DNA of 64,000 bases from Crambe crambe (GCA_963924555.1 OZ004582.1:2914001-2978000), one strand, 5' to 3'; positions 1 through 11,535 are shown, counted from the first letter of the stretch. The notes: generated by a model not told the origin, from the sequence alone. Numbers and translations: made by a program.

Positions 1-115
1 GGGCATTTGTCATGTTCCTTGGTTATACTGTAAATTAGTTCTGAAGACTGTGATCTTATTAGCCAGCTATCTTTGCCGTTTTCACTGACAATAGAAATTG
101 GCAGTTTCAAACTTT

Positions 116-1159
116 TCAAGTGCCTGTCATTGATTTAGTACGTTTTGTTGACTTCCCTTTCTCAATTTTTGTTAGTCTGTCAAAATATTTATCTCTTGCA
201 TACTTCATCAATAAGTGAATGATGGAGTCCAAACGTTTGTTTACATTTCCTTTCATATATACATTGAGCACACGATGAAAGGATTCTGCATACATGTTTG
301 TATTAATCCCAGCTTTTTTCCTGTATGAATAGGCCCATAATGCATACCATGAGGCATACGTCTGCTTAAAATAATCTGAAAAACGGCTATTACTTGATTC
401 CATTTTTAAAAGAGTACTTTTTAGCAATGCATGAAACTTTGTTTGGTCAACTTCTTCCATTAAAACACGTAGTGTGTGATACATAGAAACTTATTCATCC
501 TCGTCCTTAATAAAACTGGCAATTGCTCGTCACCAGGACCTATCAACATGCCAATTGCACAACAGTTTCTTTGATTTTTGATCATAAGTATTTACCCATG
601 CAGAAAAATATTGATCAGCATCGTCCGACATAAACCACTGTGGACCAATATTTCCTGATCTGCTTTTTAAATGGGTGAAGAAGTTGACTAATAAGGTCTT
701 GTCCTCTTTATTAGAAAAACACCACCCTGCTGGGAATCCCTCACCAAATTCATCCACTACAATAAGACTAATCAGTAAGAAATTATAAGCATTTGTCCCA
801 TGTGTTGCATCAACACATATCACTTTATTGTCACCACAACTCTGTAACATTTCTGACTGTAGTGGTGTCTGAATAACTAAGGCAAAGTCATCTCCACCAA
901 GCCCATTGTTAGTGCCTACCTCTGCCTTTGTTTGACCTTGCTTCTTGTAAAAGAGAACAGGATTATCGTCTTTCTTCCCTTCCATTTCTTTCACCCATAT
1001 TTCCACACTAACGGAGTCAATGGAATGTCTTCGACATCCTCGTATGGCAAATGACCTTTCTATGTTGTATAAATCTTTTTTTACAATAAGGTGAATTCTT
1101 TGTAATTTAGTCCCAACACTGTCTCGAACTCTGTCCAATATACTTTCTGCAACACTCAT
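116..1159 (-). pseudogene. Mutator-like (MULE) transposase, dead copy
   Basis: Two stretches in one reading frame (530-1159, then 116-484) match a MULE transposase, the DDE enzyme that moves Mutator-type DNA transposons. The first holds VDATHGTNAYNFL (first catalytic Asp, about residue 117), SDDADQYFSAW (second Asp) and CNWHVDRSW. The second holds NMYAESFHRVL, where the family has its Glu. Two in-frame stops separate them: a TGA directly after DRSW and a TAA at 491-493. The residues between the stops still look like transposase, so these are recent point changes and not an intron. The gene runs towards the window edge, so any C-terminal SWIM zinc-binding part would lie outside. No terminal repeats were found. 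Positions 1160-1383 beyond its 5' end show nothing recognisable. The family call is firm; the element's ends are not visible. Confidence 0.8.
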
Positions 1160-1383
1160 ATTAATAATTTATTGATGCAGAATTTGAAACCTGGAAGTCA
1201 GATTTAGAGCGTAGCACAAACACCAGATATATCAAATCCAGTGGAGTGAAAGTAGTGGGCGGAGAAACTACTGTAGCCTGAATTACTTTCCACTTTGTGA
1301 ATGGAGGTTAGCTATGTATAATGTGAGGGTGGTACTTGAGACAAGTTAAAGCTTAATTACCACAAAATCAGGCTGTTATCTGT

Positions 1384-1707
1384 CTATTTATGAATGTAAA
1401 TGTACAACACATCAGCAAATAAATGCACCCACACTGCTTTGATGCTCACCTTTAATGCTAGAGAAAGCCTTTTTTTCTTGTTCAAAATCCATCTTGTGCA
1501 CATTGCATAGATGTTCCTGTAGAAAACTGATCCTCGTGCAGGAAAAATGACACCCTTTCTCCAAACACTCAATTGAACCAGGTTTAATGATAGACCTTTC
1601 ATGAGAACTTTTTTTGTGTTTATATAAACTAGAGTATCTGGCGGAATATTTTCTTTCCCATCATGAGGAGGCTGTGATGATGGCTGAACAGGTGGTGATT
1701 GTTGCAA
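1384..1707 (-). CDS. Unrecognised open frame beside the Pro-rich repeat
   Basis: An open frame of 107 codons starts in a Pro/Gln/Ser-rich stretch that continues the style of the neighbouring 30-bp repeat (QQSPPVQPSSQPPHDGKEN) and passes into a basic, non-repetitive part containing LNLVQLSVWRKGVIFPARG. I do not recognise the protein. It may be the last exon of a gene whose Pro-rich part is encoded by the repeat to its right, perhaps even the C-terminal end of the USP-like gene further right on the same strand. It lies in a different frame from both main repeat frames, so a break or a splice would be needed. Low certainty that it is translated. Confidence 0.3.
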   Translation of the reverse strand: MQQSPPVQPSSQPPHDGKENIPPDTLVYINTKKVLMKGLSLNLVQLSVWRKGVIFPARGSVFYRNIYAMCTRWILNKKKRLSLALKVSIKAVWVHLFADVLYIYIHK

Positions 1708-1769
1708 ATAATTATGTTGATAAAGGCCGATGACGCCGATGAAGTTGCAAACGAGTTGGTGAAGGCTGA

Positions 1770-2290
1770 AGAGGTGGTGGCTGAGTAGATGAAGGCAGAA
1801 GAAGTGGCTGGTGAGTGGAAGGCTGAAGAAGTGGCGGCTGAATGGAGGGCTGAAGAGGTGGTGGCTGAGTGGAATGTTGAAGAGGTGGCAGCTGAGTAGA
1901 TGAAGGCTGAAGAGGTGGCGGCAGAGTGGAAGGCTGTGGCTGAGTGGAATGCTGAAGTGGAGTAGATGAAGGCTGAAGAGGTGGTGGCAGAGTGGAAGGC
2001 TGAAGAGGTGGCAGCTGAGTAGATGAAGGCTGAAGAGGTGGCGGCTGAGTAAATGAAGGCTGAAGAGGTGGCAGCTGAGTAGATGAAGGCTGAAGAGGTG
2101 GCAGCTGAGTAAATGAAGGCTGAAGAGGTGGCAGCTGAGTAGATGAAGGCTGAAGAGGTGGCAGCTGAGTAGCTAAATGAAGGCTGAAGAGGTGGAAGCT
2201 GAGTAGATGAAGGCTGAAGAGGTGGTGGCGGCTGAGTAGATGGAGGTGGCAGCTGAGTAAATGAAGTCTGAAGAGGTGGCAGCTGAGTGG
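1770..2290 (-). repeat. 30-bp minisatellite encoding a Pro-rich decapeptide
   Basis: About 17 imperfect copies of a 30-bp unit (plus-strand core gaagaggtggcagctgag) lie in tandem. On the minus strand one frame reads as the decapeptide STQLPPLQPS over and over, and a second frame reads as AATSSAFIYS. An irregular unit near 2163-2180 carries about four extra bases and swaps the two frames, so whichever frame was coding is broken there. The Pro/Gln/Leu frame continues to the right into non-repetitive sequence (DVGYNGALHFVKPP near 2380) and is the more protein-like of the two. The multiple-of-three unit length suggests it grew while translated. This is inference. Confidence 0.75.
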
Positions 2291-2399
2291 AAGCAAGCAG
2301 TGGCTGAAAGGTATTAGTTACTGTAACTGGAGAGCTGCTGGGAGGTTTGACGAAATGTAATGCACCATTGTAACCTACGTCCAATCTTTTAATCGTGAA

Positions 2400-3240
2400 T
2401 GGCCTGTTAAAATATATTGGATGGCTATAACAGTATTTAAAACTAATAGCTACTTACAGAATTTCCTTATGCATGATCTCATACATCATTTCCAACCTTA
2501 TACGGGGGATATCATTCTATAAAAAAAATTGCACTGTGATAGCTGCAGAAAAATAGTGACCATTATTATAGCTACCTGTGAGTAGTCTGGTGATTTTCCA
2601 CACAAGATGTAATATGCTGGTATGTGCCAGTATTTCCAATTGAATTTTTCCCCAGTTTCTTTGCAATAGCTTTCTTCAATAAAAGAACTGTGTGGAAAGT
2701 CAGCTGCAAATTATTTCAGTATAGATTTTTTTTAAATCTCACATTATCCATGGCAAGGTCTGTGTACTGCTCATTGGACTTATCGAATCTTGATAGTAGA
2801 TAGTTTTATCCACAAAATTGACAACCTATTATAAATCTAGCTAATTATGAACAAGTACATTATGCATAGCTACCATCAGGTGAATAGGTATTATCCATGC
2901 TTGAAAAAAATGAAGTTTATTCTGTAATTTTAGAGTTGTTAGCTATAGGATACATATAATAACATTCATATAGCTAGCTATTACCCTTTTGCTGAACTTG
3001 ATGCAAGTTTTCTGAGTTCCATTTTTTTTTCAAGGTTGCAACAAAAAATGATGACAGAGGATACACTTTGATGTTCTATGCAATGATAAGCATGGCATTA
3101 GCATATCTACAAGTCATACATGCATAATATTGAACTTACATAAACCTTTTTTAAATGCATTGAAATCAATATACAGTAAGTATTGCTAACCTAAGGGTTA
3201 TAAATATAATTAATATAATTATTTTATCATTACTTTAAAC
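2400..3240. other. No gene recognised; possibly intronic
   Basis: A/T-rich sequence with homopolymer runs. No coding stretch or repeat was recognised on either strand. It lies between the Pro-rich block and the last clear exon of the USP-like gene, so it could be intron or 3' flank of that gene. Confidence 0.4.
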
Positions 3241-3243
3241 TCT

Positions 3244-5445
3244 TAACCAACCTCATCATCCAACCATAAAAATCCAAAAGCATTTGAGTGATACATCCAT
3301 TCTACCCTTAGTCTTCGGAGATTTCCCCTTGTAACTGAACATGAAATTGTACCATTAAACTCGGTTGGTTCAATGGTGAGTGTAACCAAAGTATCCTCTT
3401 CCTTTCCTGCTAAGGACTCCAAACAAATCTTCATATCTGTACACAATAATATGTAGATTGCTGTTAGTCTATTTATCATTGATTTTTACCTTCTATTGTA
3501 GGTATTTTGGCAGAAAACATGTCTGTGCACTTATTAGTCAGTGTAGAGACAAGTGTTGGCTTGGATGCACTGAGTGTGATCAATTTTTTGATGGCATCTT
3601 CCACCTTTGTAGCCCTATCAGCAACTGGTACCTGTGATGATAAAGCTACCACTCCTTCCACAAGTTCAAAGTGTGCAACCTTGTCATCGTCACCACAGAT
3701 TGACTGAAGTACATTGTGGTGGTGCTTAGCTATACTTGCTGCATGCTACTACAAATGAACTTACAGGGCTAGACTCATAAAACAAAATATATGGTTTCTG
3801 TTTCATTGCTATTTGGTGAGATACTTGAGTCACCTGTTATTATAACAATAATTATTAACAATTATAGCTACTGCTGTGTATTCTAGCATGCATGCTTACT
3901 ATGGAATCATTTATCATGAACCACTTGTTGGACACCAAAGCAAAAGCGATGTAATGACCACTATCAGCAGATGATCCTTCATGGCATACAAAGGACTTCA
4001 AAATATACTTGGGATGCTACAAAAGGTTCATACATAGTAAAGACTAAGTGGTGTGTTCTACTGCACTTATTAAAACACACTAGAGTGTAATACAGCTGTT
4101 GCCATGACAACCTTTGATGTCTTGCTATAGCAACCTTTGATGTTTAGCAACACACTGTGTTAAATTTAAAGTGCAAATGAACACACCATTTTTAACAGTG
4201 TATATGAAATCTAGGGAGTAGTATAGGGACAGTCATTTTCATAGTCTGAAACTTATTCCATGCATTTGCATTTATAATAGCTACCTCTGTCTGACTCGTC
4301 TTCAAAATAAATTCCACTGGGTAGCTAACAAATTTGTTGTTTTTTTTTCGACTTTGCAAGTTGATACACAATAGTTAAACCTGCAATGTTGATATTCATA
4401 GCTGTACTTGTTGATTATATTATCATTACCTAAGCATATGAATGATCAGTATGGATGAAGACTTTATGATTCTTGTTATCATAGTTGCTACTTGGTGACT
4501 TTTGCATCTATAATGTAGCTACATACATGCTAATTTTATATAGTTCTTCACATAGTAAGCATACGTACACTGTACAAAAGTACTTATTATCCCCATCCAG
4601 ATGTTCCGGAACTAATCTTGACTGAACACACATCTCCAGATCTTTCATCTTTTAAAATGAGCATTATAGCTTGCTACAAACATCTATTTAAGATTAAACT
4701 TACTTGCAAAGGAACTTGTAAATGCATTTCCTGAACTATTATTGGAGGATATTCACACTTGCATGCATTACATATAACTATACAAAGAGAAAAAATTGTG
4801 AGAGCTATAGCTAGTGTATATGGATGACCAACTGCATGGTGGAATTGCATGATAAAATATATAACAGACCATACAGACAATATATTTCTCACTCAGCTAG
4901 CTATACCCATACAACCACCACAGGACTGATTGGATTTTATACCTCCACTCTGAAGAGAAATACCAAAAGTATCTGCCATTGAACAATTCTGGGGTTTACT
5001 GAAGAAAAGATAGTGATTCTCCTATCAATAGTACTTGCAGGCAAGTACATAAGCAATAAGCTATACCTCTCAATTTCATCATCAAGTCTACTAAGGAGAG
5101 AAGTCAAAAATTCATGGGCATCATGTTGAGCTCCTCTTATCCATTGTGGAAAAATTACTGAGAATATATAACAAAGAAATGCTGTTACAATACTATTCAC
5201 AGGTCACACAGTGAAATGGTTTCATATCTAGTAGCTACAAAGACCTTATAAATACCTATTGTATGGTAAGTGCTGATACTTCCATATTCTTGAGAAGTAC
5301 CCCATGTGCATGCAATGTGCTAGCTACTTAACAGTATAACCTTTCAAATTATCGTGGATTTCATTAGGTGATACCACCTCCCCTTTTCTATCTTTGAGAC
5401 GAATAATAAAATTAATAACACTGAATTTACCTACAAATCAATCAT
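3244..5445 (-). CDS. Ubiquitin-specific protease (USP)-like gene, multi-exon, N-terminal part not seen
   Basis: Minus-strand exons read in order as a USP (C19) peptidase, the cysteine proteases that remove ubiquitin from proteins. About 5345-5440: RLKDRKGEVVSPNEIHDNL. About 5090-5170: RGAQHDAHEFLTSLLSRLDDEIE, matching the conserved QDAHEF box. 4704-4777: NACKCEYPP, the first CxxC zinc-ribbon pair, with AG/GT borders. About 4560-4650: EHLDGDNKYFC. About 4300-4370: KSKKNNKFVSYPVEFIL. 3900-4016: CHEGSSADSGHYIAFALVSN, the catalytic His box, followed by an Asn/Asp-type ND box. Two further exons follow, about 3487-3705 and 3244-3437, beyond the usual catalytic core. I could not find the Cys box (GNTCYxN) upstream to about 6000; it may be in an exon I missed or lost. 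Splice borders are plausible throughout and I see no internal stop in the named exons. Confidence 0.72.
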
Positions 5446-5449
5446 ACAC

Positions 5450-6190
5450 AATACACAGGCACAAATAGAAAAAAGTACAGAAAAAAATTTTTTTTTCACA
5501 AAAACACTAATGTGGCTTACAACTAGGAAGAATTTTAAAAGTCTTGAGCTTTGACAGTAACTTTGTTCCCATTAGACTAGAAAGGTCAAAGTACAATGTA
5601 AAAGGTCGACGGCAATGATTCCTGTTATTAGTCGCTTTCCTGAGTCAAACAGGCTGAACAAGAACAGACCCAGTTATATATGTAGATGGCTCATATGTCT
5701 ATAGAAAGTAATGAGCTAAGTCGCAGTGTCGCAGCTTTCTAGTTCTACAGTGCTTCAGAGCGATCTCTAATTAACGCACACCAACTCGCTGCCACGCCCA
5801 TAATGATTGGAGGCTGAAAAGAGATTTAGCAAAGGAAAAAAGGACAGTGGATTTAGCTAGCTGGATAACTAAAAAATAAAAGCTTAGTTAAGCAGGCAAA
5901 ATCATGCTTCTTAGGCCATAGCTACAGTGGAACAATTGAACCATTTTATGACTCTATAAACATTTTTATAAGAATAAAGCAGAGAAGTTAGACTTTAATG
6001 TAGAGTGGGGATGAGCACCGAATGAGAAGTCAGCATTGCAAAAAAAATAATTAATTTTCAGGCTTCAAATAATATGGCTTGCAATAAAATTTCTAGCTAA
6101 TTCATGCATGGTTTTTGCCTGACCAATGAAAATTTGCTTCCTCCACCTCTGTAGATGAACAGTGTTGAGTTCATGGCACTGGATAAGAAC
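5450..6190. other. No gene recognised upstream of the USP-like gene
   Basis: This should hold the promoter or the missing first exons of the USP-like gene. On the minus strand I could not find its catalytic Cys box. Short direct agctagct-type runs occur, as in many places in the window. Nothing else was recognised. Confidence 0.4.
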
Positions 6191-6192
6191 AT

Positions 6193-6669
6193 TCAAGCAC
6201 TCAGAAATCCCTTGTTAGTGTACAGACTACTTTGAAGATTCTTGTTGTGCTCAGAAAGTTTTTGCTGGAGAACTTCAAATGTATTATAATGCCATAGTGT
6301 TATGACTCCACCTATCATAATTATTTGTGAAGTGCTGTAAACGCCTCTTGGGATGTGAAGTCTGCATTGATACTTTGTACAGGGAAGAAGGAGGAATGTC
6401 CAAAAAATTGTCCTCAGTGCAGGAGTGAGAGGGCTTATGCTGATACTTGCTGTGTCCATGGGATAGACGAGTTTTTGAACAGTGTGATCAAGATTATTAC
6501 TACTGATGGTGCTGAGTGATAACTTCCAGTTTTTGAATTCCCAGACTATGATTTGGCCATTGCCCATCTTACGTAAATTTGTTTTGATAACTTCCAGCTT
6601 TATTGTGTGCAACAAGATTTGGCCATTGCCCATGCCCATCTTACGTAAATTTGTTTTGATCACACGCAT
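6193..6669 (-). CDS. Unrecognised open frame with an internal 65-bp duplication
   Basis: A 158-codon open frame begins with two near-copies of the same segment (about 6543-6600 and 6609-6666), giving MGNGQIIVWEFKNWKLS after an almost identical leader. The GQIIVWEF string resembles one WD40 blade strand, but no second blade is visible, so I do not call a WD40 protein. The rest is hydrophobic and unfamiliar. The duplication could be a two-copy tandem repeat in non-coding DNA. Low certainty. Confidence 0.22.
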   Translation of the reverse strand: MRVIKTNLRKMGMGNGQILLHTIKLEVIKTNLRKMGNGQIIVWEFKNWKLSLSTISSNNLDHTVQKLVYPMDTASISISPLTPALRTIFWTFLLLPCTKYQCRLHIPRGVYSTSQIIMIGGVITLWHYNTFEVLQQKLSEHNKNLQSSLYTNKGFLSA

Positions 6670-6719
6670 GGCGCGTGATACATCACGTGCAGCGAGTGAG
6701 GAGCTAGCTAGCTAGCTGG

Positions 6720-7690
6720 TGTTCAAACGTAAGTTCTTCAGTTTGTTGTTAGCTGGGTGGCTTCTGAATGTGAGGGTTTCCAGCTGGGCGTTCTAGTCAC
6801 TAGGATACAAATGGCCATACGATGATGTGGAGCTGCTGAGTCAGCATGACATGTAAGTTCTGTGTTCAGCATACATGTCTGTACTGTGTGAAGGACAGAT
6901 GACTCAAGATCTGGAATAATGCCATACCTATGTTTTGTGGTTACTCCTTGGTGGTAGCGTAGCAAGTTTGCCAAATTGTTTGCCTGCGTACAGTGGAAGG
7001 TCGTTTTCCTCACTTAAGGAGCCAAGCTATATTTGCCATTTTGGGTGACAGGTGAGAGAGTTCAGGCCAGGGCCAGGGTTAACCTTTGACCCTAAACTAT
7101 TCATCAATTGGGTGGGGCCCTGCAAAACATAATCTAATAGTCCTTTCCAGATAAGGCTGTGAGCAATACGCAAGGATACTTCTGGGGTATATTTCATTGA
7201 CTGTGAAGCCAAGATTTATATAGAAGTCAATGGAGATGACCTCACTTTTCTAACTGCAATTATAATGTAAGAAAATTTGAACTTTCTGCTACTGAATAAT
7301 ACTTGTTTCACTGATCAGGTGTGAACGGGTGAGAAGTTACAGGCTGTTAAAGTAAGCGATGCTGGACACTATTTCTGATGTTTACATGTACACTTTCAAA
7401 GGACAGGTTGGGCCTGATGTATGATGGTAGCTTAGAGAGTGATATTCCTGGATCAAGTACTTGATGAGAATGATATTCCTGGTGCATGGTAAGTGTCGGT
7501 ACTATTTAAAATTGAGGTGCAAATTGAGGTGCACTAAATGGGAAAAAAACCTACTGCTGGATGAAATATTTCAAGTTGGATGGTAGCACCTTTCTAACGT
7601 ATTATGATTGTATTGACACCGCCACTTTATCCTCATAATAAGCATTAAATTAATGGCATGAAAACTTGTTGATTTACAGTAGGTTGCTGT
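6720..7690. other. No gene recognised
   Basis: Several short open frames on both strands, none with a family signature. The sequence is less A/T-rich than its surroundings and might hold 5' exons of the SWIM/YqaJ-type gene that starts near 7700, but I cannot show this. Confidence 0.35.
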
Positions 7691-7699
7691 ATCTCTTTT

Positions 7700-7894
7700 A
7701 GGCATTCTCTATACATAAATCCATACTTCTGTCACGTTCAATGTAAGCTCACACCCTCAATGAAGCAAGGGTTGTATAAGCTATTGGGTCATGAAGGAGA
7801 ATTGGCTACGATTCGTGTTGCAACCTGTGAGTATGTCATGACTGAGTGATTGATTTAAGTTTGATTTGAATTGTTTTCCCTCCCTCCCTCCTCC

Positions 7895-7925
<31 letters not shown>

Positions 7926-8898
7926 AATACCCACAGTAAGTCCTCCTCTTGCACCCATGTGTCTGCTTTGCTTCATGCTCTGACAAGTCCAATGCCAACC
8001 ACAATTCAAAATCCTGGTCAGACTTCATCAGACGAAGAATCTGTACTCCCAATAACATCATATATATGCAAATGGAATGTGCCTAGAAAACGAAAGGAGT
8101 CCAACTTAACCGTGTCTGAATCAGTATTCCATAAACATGTTTATGGAAGAGAGCTTAAACATGAACTGAAGAGTATGGAAGATTTTGACCCCCGCCCTAA
8201 TGATGAAAGAGGAAAAGCTAAAGATAACCTTAAGATATCTTAGCAAGGTGCGTGGACAAGCATCACTACTTCTAGATGAAGAATGCAGATGTTGGTCGGG
8301 CTGTACAGAAAAGGTTGCCTACTAAAGTCAGAATGTTCTATGGCACTCTGTACATCAGTACCGATTAACTGCATCCTATTTAGGACAGGTGCAAATCAAT
8401 TTACATCAAAGGCTACTGAATGGGGCAAGCAAAATGAATTCGAGAAGTACAAGAATAGCTCTGGACATGACAGTTTGTATTATGCTCCATCAGGGTTTAT
8501 TGTATCAGAAACATACCTGATGCAGTAGTTCATGACCCCTCTGAACAAAATGCTTTTGGATTGCAGAAGTGAAGTGTCCATTTATATTTAGGTATCAATC
8601 ACCCCATGAAGCTGCCCTATCAAGTACATTTTGTCGTCAAATTGTTGAATCTAAACTCCGACTTAAGCATATCCACCCCTATTGTCAAGTCCAGAGCCAA
8701 ATGGCCATCACAGGAAGGCATTGGTGTGACTTCATAGTATACACAGAGAAGGGATTACATGTGGAAAGAATCAAGTTTGATAACATTTTCTGGGAAAAAG
8801 ATCTTCTTCCAAAACTAGTTCATTTTTATGATAACTGTTTAGCACCAGAAATAGTTTGTCCCGTACATGTATTAGGTATGCCAATACGAAAATTATAA
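7700..8898 (+). pseudogene. SWIM zinc-finger plus YqaJ-type nuclease gene, broken
   Basis: The first exon (about 7700-7834) reads CKLTPSMKQGLYKLLG, then a likely short intron with AG border near 7936, then SCTHVSALLHALTS (the C-x-H end of a SWIM zinc finger) and RKRKESNLTVSESVF and EDFDPRP. A later frame (8569-8898) reads AITGRHWCDFIVYTEKGLHV and VERIKFDNIFWEKDLLPKL, typical of the YqaJ-like exonuclease domain in many invertebrate multicopy genes. YqaJ folds belong to the PD-(D/E)xK nucleases; the CDF and VER strings fit its metal-binding part. The coding sequence is split over frames with several breaks. The gene type is common and high-copy in sponge and cnidarian genomes, often near transposons, so this is probably a fossil of a mobile or amplified gene. 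Confidence 0.65.
7893..7927. repeat. C23 A12 homopolymer block
   Basis: Twenty-three C followed by twelve A. It lies inside the predicted short intron of the SWIM/YqaJ-type gene, close to the 3' splice site, where it could act as a polypyrimidine tract. Confidence 0.9.
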
Positions 8899-8899
8899 T

Positions 8900-9640
8900 G
8901 ATATATTATGTTCATACACATTTAAATTTCTATGAATGTTTGTTCTTCATCTTCACTTGAACTTATTTCTGAGTTAGCATCGTAATCACCGTCTTCTTCT
9001 AGGGATTGAAAATACCTATGAACTTCATCAACACTGGAGTCACCTGACAAAGGAATTAGTGCAGGCTGAAAATTGGTTAACCAAGCACACACATAAACTA
9101 TTTGATTTACAAATAGAATAGTTCTTAATGCGACCAATAACTCTTTCTACGTTTAGACTATAGCTAGTCACAATCAAGGAATCTGATTTGTCCATTTGGT
9201 GAATTTTATTCGCTTAGAATCACGCCTTATGGCACTTAGAATCACGCCTTATAACACTTAGAATTCACTTGCCCTAGGTAAACTCGGTAAAGATGGTCAT
9301 TCCAATTCCTCCCTACCAATGTCACAATCTTCAGTGACAGAATTGCAGAAAGTGTATGATTCACTGTTACATCTGAATCTTCTATGGAATATTGTCAGGG
9401 GAGCTTCATGTTTGCAAAATTTCTACAGAAGCATGTTCCTCTCCAACATTTACTCAAAGAGATTTATCTTGGGCAGTATTTATTCATGGCCATAAGCTAT
9501 ATCACTGACCTGACTGGAACTGAGTCTTCAACAATTGGCCTTGGCAACCTCAAAGCTGCGCATATGATGCATCACCTAAAAAATCATTTTGATCCATCAA
9601 GATAATATTATATTAAAATCACTTTTGTGGGAGAAGCTCC
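8900..9640. other. Weak coding scraps, no firm gene
   Basis: A minus frame at 8922-9137 reads an acidic tail (SSSEDEEQTFIEI) and a plus frame at 9384-9605 reads SFMFAKFLQKHVPLQHLLKE. Neither is recognisable. They may be remnants of the same amplified families seen elsewhere in the window. Positions 9220-9265 hold a 22-bp direct duplication around cttagaatcacgcctta. Confidence 0.3.
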
Positions 9641-9649
9641 TGTGGACAG

Positions 9650-9650
<1 letters not shown>

Positions 9651-9678
<28 letters not shown>
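9651..9678. repeat. G28 homopolymer
   Basis: An uninterrupted run of 28 G between unremarkable sequences. It could form G-quadruplex structures and is liable to length error in sequencing. Confidence 0.9.
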
Positions 9679-9680
<2 letters not shown>

Positions 9681-10092
9681 TACGTGAATTTTTCAATCTT
9701 GTGGTTAAACGTGTAATGAATTCCATTTTTTGTGGACCAGAGGAGAGTCGTTGCATTTCCTATAACATGGATAAAAGGAACGCTGGACAAATACTAGGAC
9801 TATCACTAGTTTATGGTGGGGCCTGCACCAAATTTTTTTGCTCCATCTGTGGCTCTGCATAATTATAGCTTGTGGCGGATCTAGAAAATTTAAAAGGAGG
9901 GTTCCAAAAGTATCTGATAAGCGCGGAAGTTTTTTGGCCACGCCCATTGATTAAACCGCGCCCACTCGATGCTTGAACTGGACGAATAGCCTCGTATCCA
10001 GGCCTTATAAACTAACCAAACGCCAACTTAGCACTGCAACCAGTACTTAGAAAATAGCTAGGTATGAATTGAGCAATCTGATTGGTCACTTG

Positions 10093-10197
10093 CAGGGCAC
10101 TATATCCAGTAGTGACTCAGAGGAGGGCACTACATATAGATGCCCTGCCTCTCAGGGCATAGGGCATCTATATAGTGCCCTGCCTCTCAGGGCATAG
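10093..10197. repeat. Short repeated and self-complementary block
   Basis: The string tgccctgcctctcagggcata occurs twice about 36 bases apart, and each copy is partly self-complementary (gccctg...cagggc). Forms of ggcatctatatagtgccc are interspersed. It looks like a small repeat of two to three units or a degraded MITE end. A separate string, tagcctcgtatccaggcc at 9987-10004, resembles the terminal repeat of the Pack-type element at 13,006. Confidence 0.55.
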
Positions 10198-10498
10198 CGT
10201 TGTCATAGTAATTCAATATTATTTTGGCCTTTGGTGTTTATATCAAGATATTATTACTAATAAAGATGAACAAGAGTTGGAGTTTGAAGATAATGTTTCA
10301 GGTAAGCTTTTCAGTATGTATGTATAGTTGCTTGGTAAGTTACTGTTGGCTAGTCTTTAGTATTAATATTGAATGTAACAGATGAAGAGTTGAAGATAAA
10401 TGTTCCTGGTAAACTATTTTTTGTGTTTGTCTGAATATTTGTACTGCATGTAGCAAGCTGAGAGGAAAGATGTTCCTGTTGGTGTGGAAAATAGGCTG

Positions 10499-11535
10499 CT
10501 ACTGAGTTATTTTCTTGATTAGCGATAACTTCAGAATTGCACAATTTAGGCACTTTATCTTTGTTATTAAGAATGTCTGATAGTACTTCCTGCTGCTCAA
10601 CTGAAGTTCTCTTGTAGCTTCTAACCCCTTCAAAAGCTGCTCATCTACTCCATGCTGATATAGTCTTGTTGCTGTTGTGGCACGCAATGAATGATCTTAA
10701 ATCCTTCTATCCCAGCAGCTGTACATAACCTGGAGATGGTTTTCGTCAATGTGTTATGTCCAAGAGGTTTTCTTGTATACCACAGATCCATGGTAGGATT
10801 AGTAGCAGGCTGCAAATAAAATGAATTAATCTCGTCAGGACTGTCAGGGCACAACTTGATGTATTTCTTGAATAGTCGTACAAAACACCTTTCTGGATTG
10901 TCAGTGTTTGCATGATGCAATACAATTTTTGGCTTGATATTCCTTCCTTTAATTCCCCCTGGCCTGTTTTTGGATACATCTTCTGTGTACTGTAAATATG
11001 GTCTTTCTCCTTTGTTCTCTATAAGCTGTATTTGACATGGTCTTAATCGAAGCTGTCTATGTTCTCTTCCACTTCTTAGTGCAAAATAAAGACCATTACA
11101 AAAGATCATAGTGTCGAGCAAGGTCTTAGGGTTTTTATCTCCAAGAAGTCCTTTCTGTCTAGACTTGGTGGAGGAACTGGATGGCTCATTCTTAACTGGA
11201 AAATGAATGGAGCTGACAATTGAGCTGGTACTAGGTTGTGGAAGGGTGGAACTGGCCAAAGAAGAAGCTTGGGCGGGGCTGAGTTCAGGGGTGGAACTGG
11301 ATTCTAGCTGTTGGCTGAGTTCCAAGAATAAGCTGGTATATTCTTGTTCAACACCACTAACTTCCTCCTCCTCCATTGCAGCGGCACTATTTTTTGGTTC
11401 AACTGCTACGTCCTTACATATGCCCCAAGCACTGCACCAGGGTTCGCCGAGGCAGGCAGGGTTGCCGCAGAAGAGGGAGGGGCTATCGAGTTCATCCGTA
11501 ATATCTCTCTTTTCCTTGTCATAGAAGCGCAGCAT
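10499..11535 (-). pseudogene. Crypton-like tyrosine recombinase (DUF3504/KIAA1958-type), frameshifted
   Basis: The first 270 codons hold an acidic Ser-rich linker and then the recombinase-like part: LYFALRSGREHRQLRL (region of the first catalytic Arg), FYLQPATNPTMDLWY, PLGHNTLTKTISRLCTAAGI. The frame then slips by one base near 10,690; the next frame carries the conserved block LRATTATRLYQHGVDEQLL, followed by SSRKYYQTF near the expected catalytic Tyr. Together these are the features of Crypton-type DUF3504 proteins, tyrosine recombinases that move circular DNA elements in eukaryotes; some have become host proteins. With one frameshift and few other scars the copy is relatively young. It lies inside the interval assigned to the hAT element and is probably a later insertion. 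Crypton ends have no long repeats, so its borders cannot be seen. Confidence 0.7.

Noticed and set aside
6540-6600. WD40-repeat protein suggested by GQIIVWEF
   Set aside because: Only one blade-like strand, duplicated by a 65-bp repeat. No other blades on either side.
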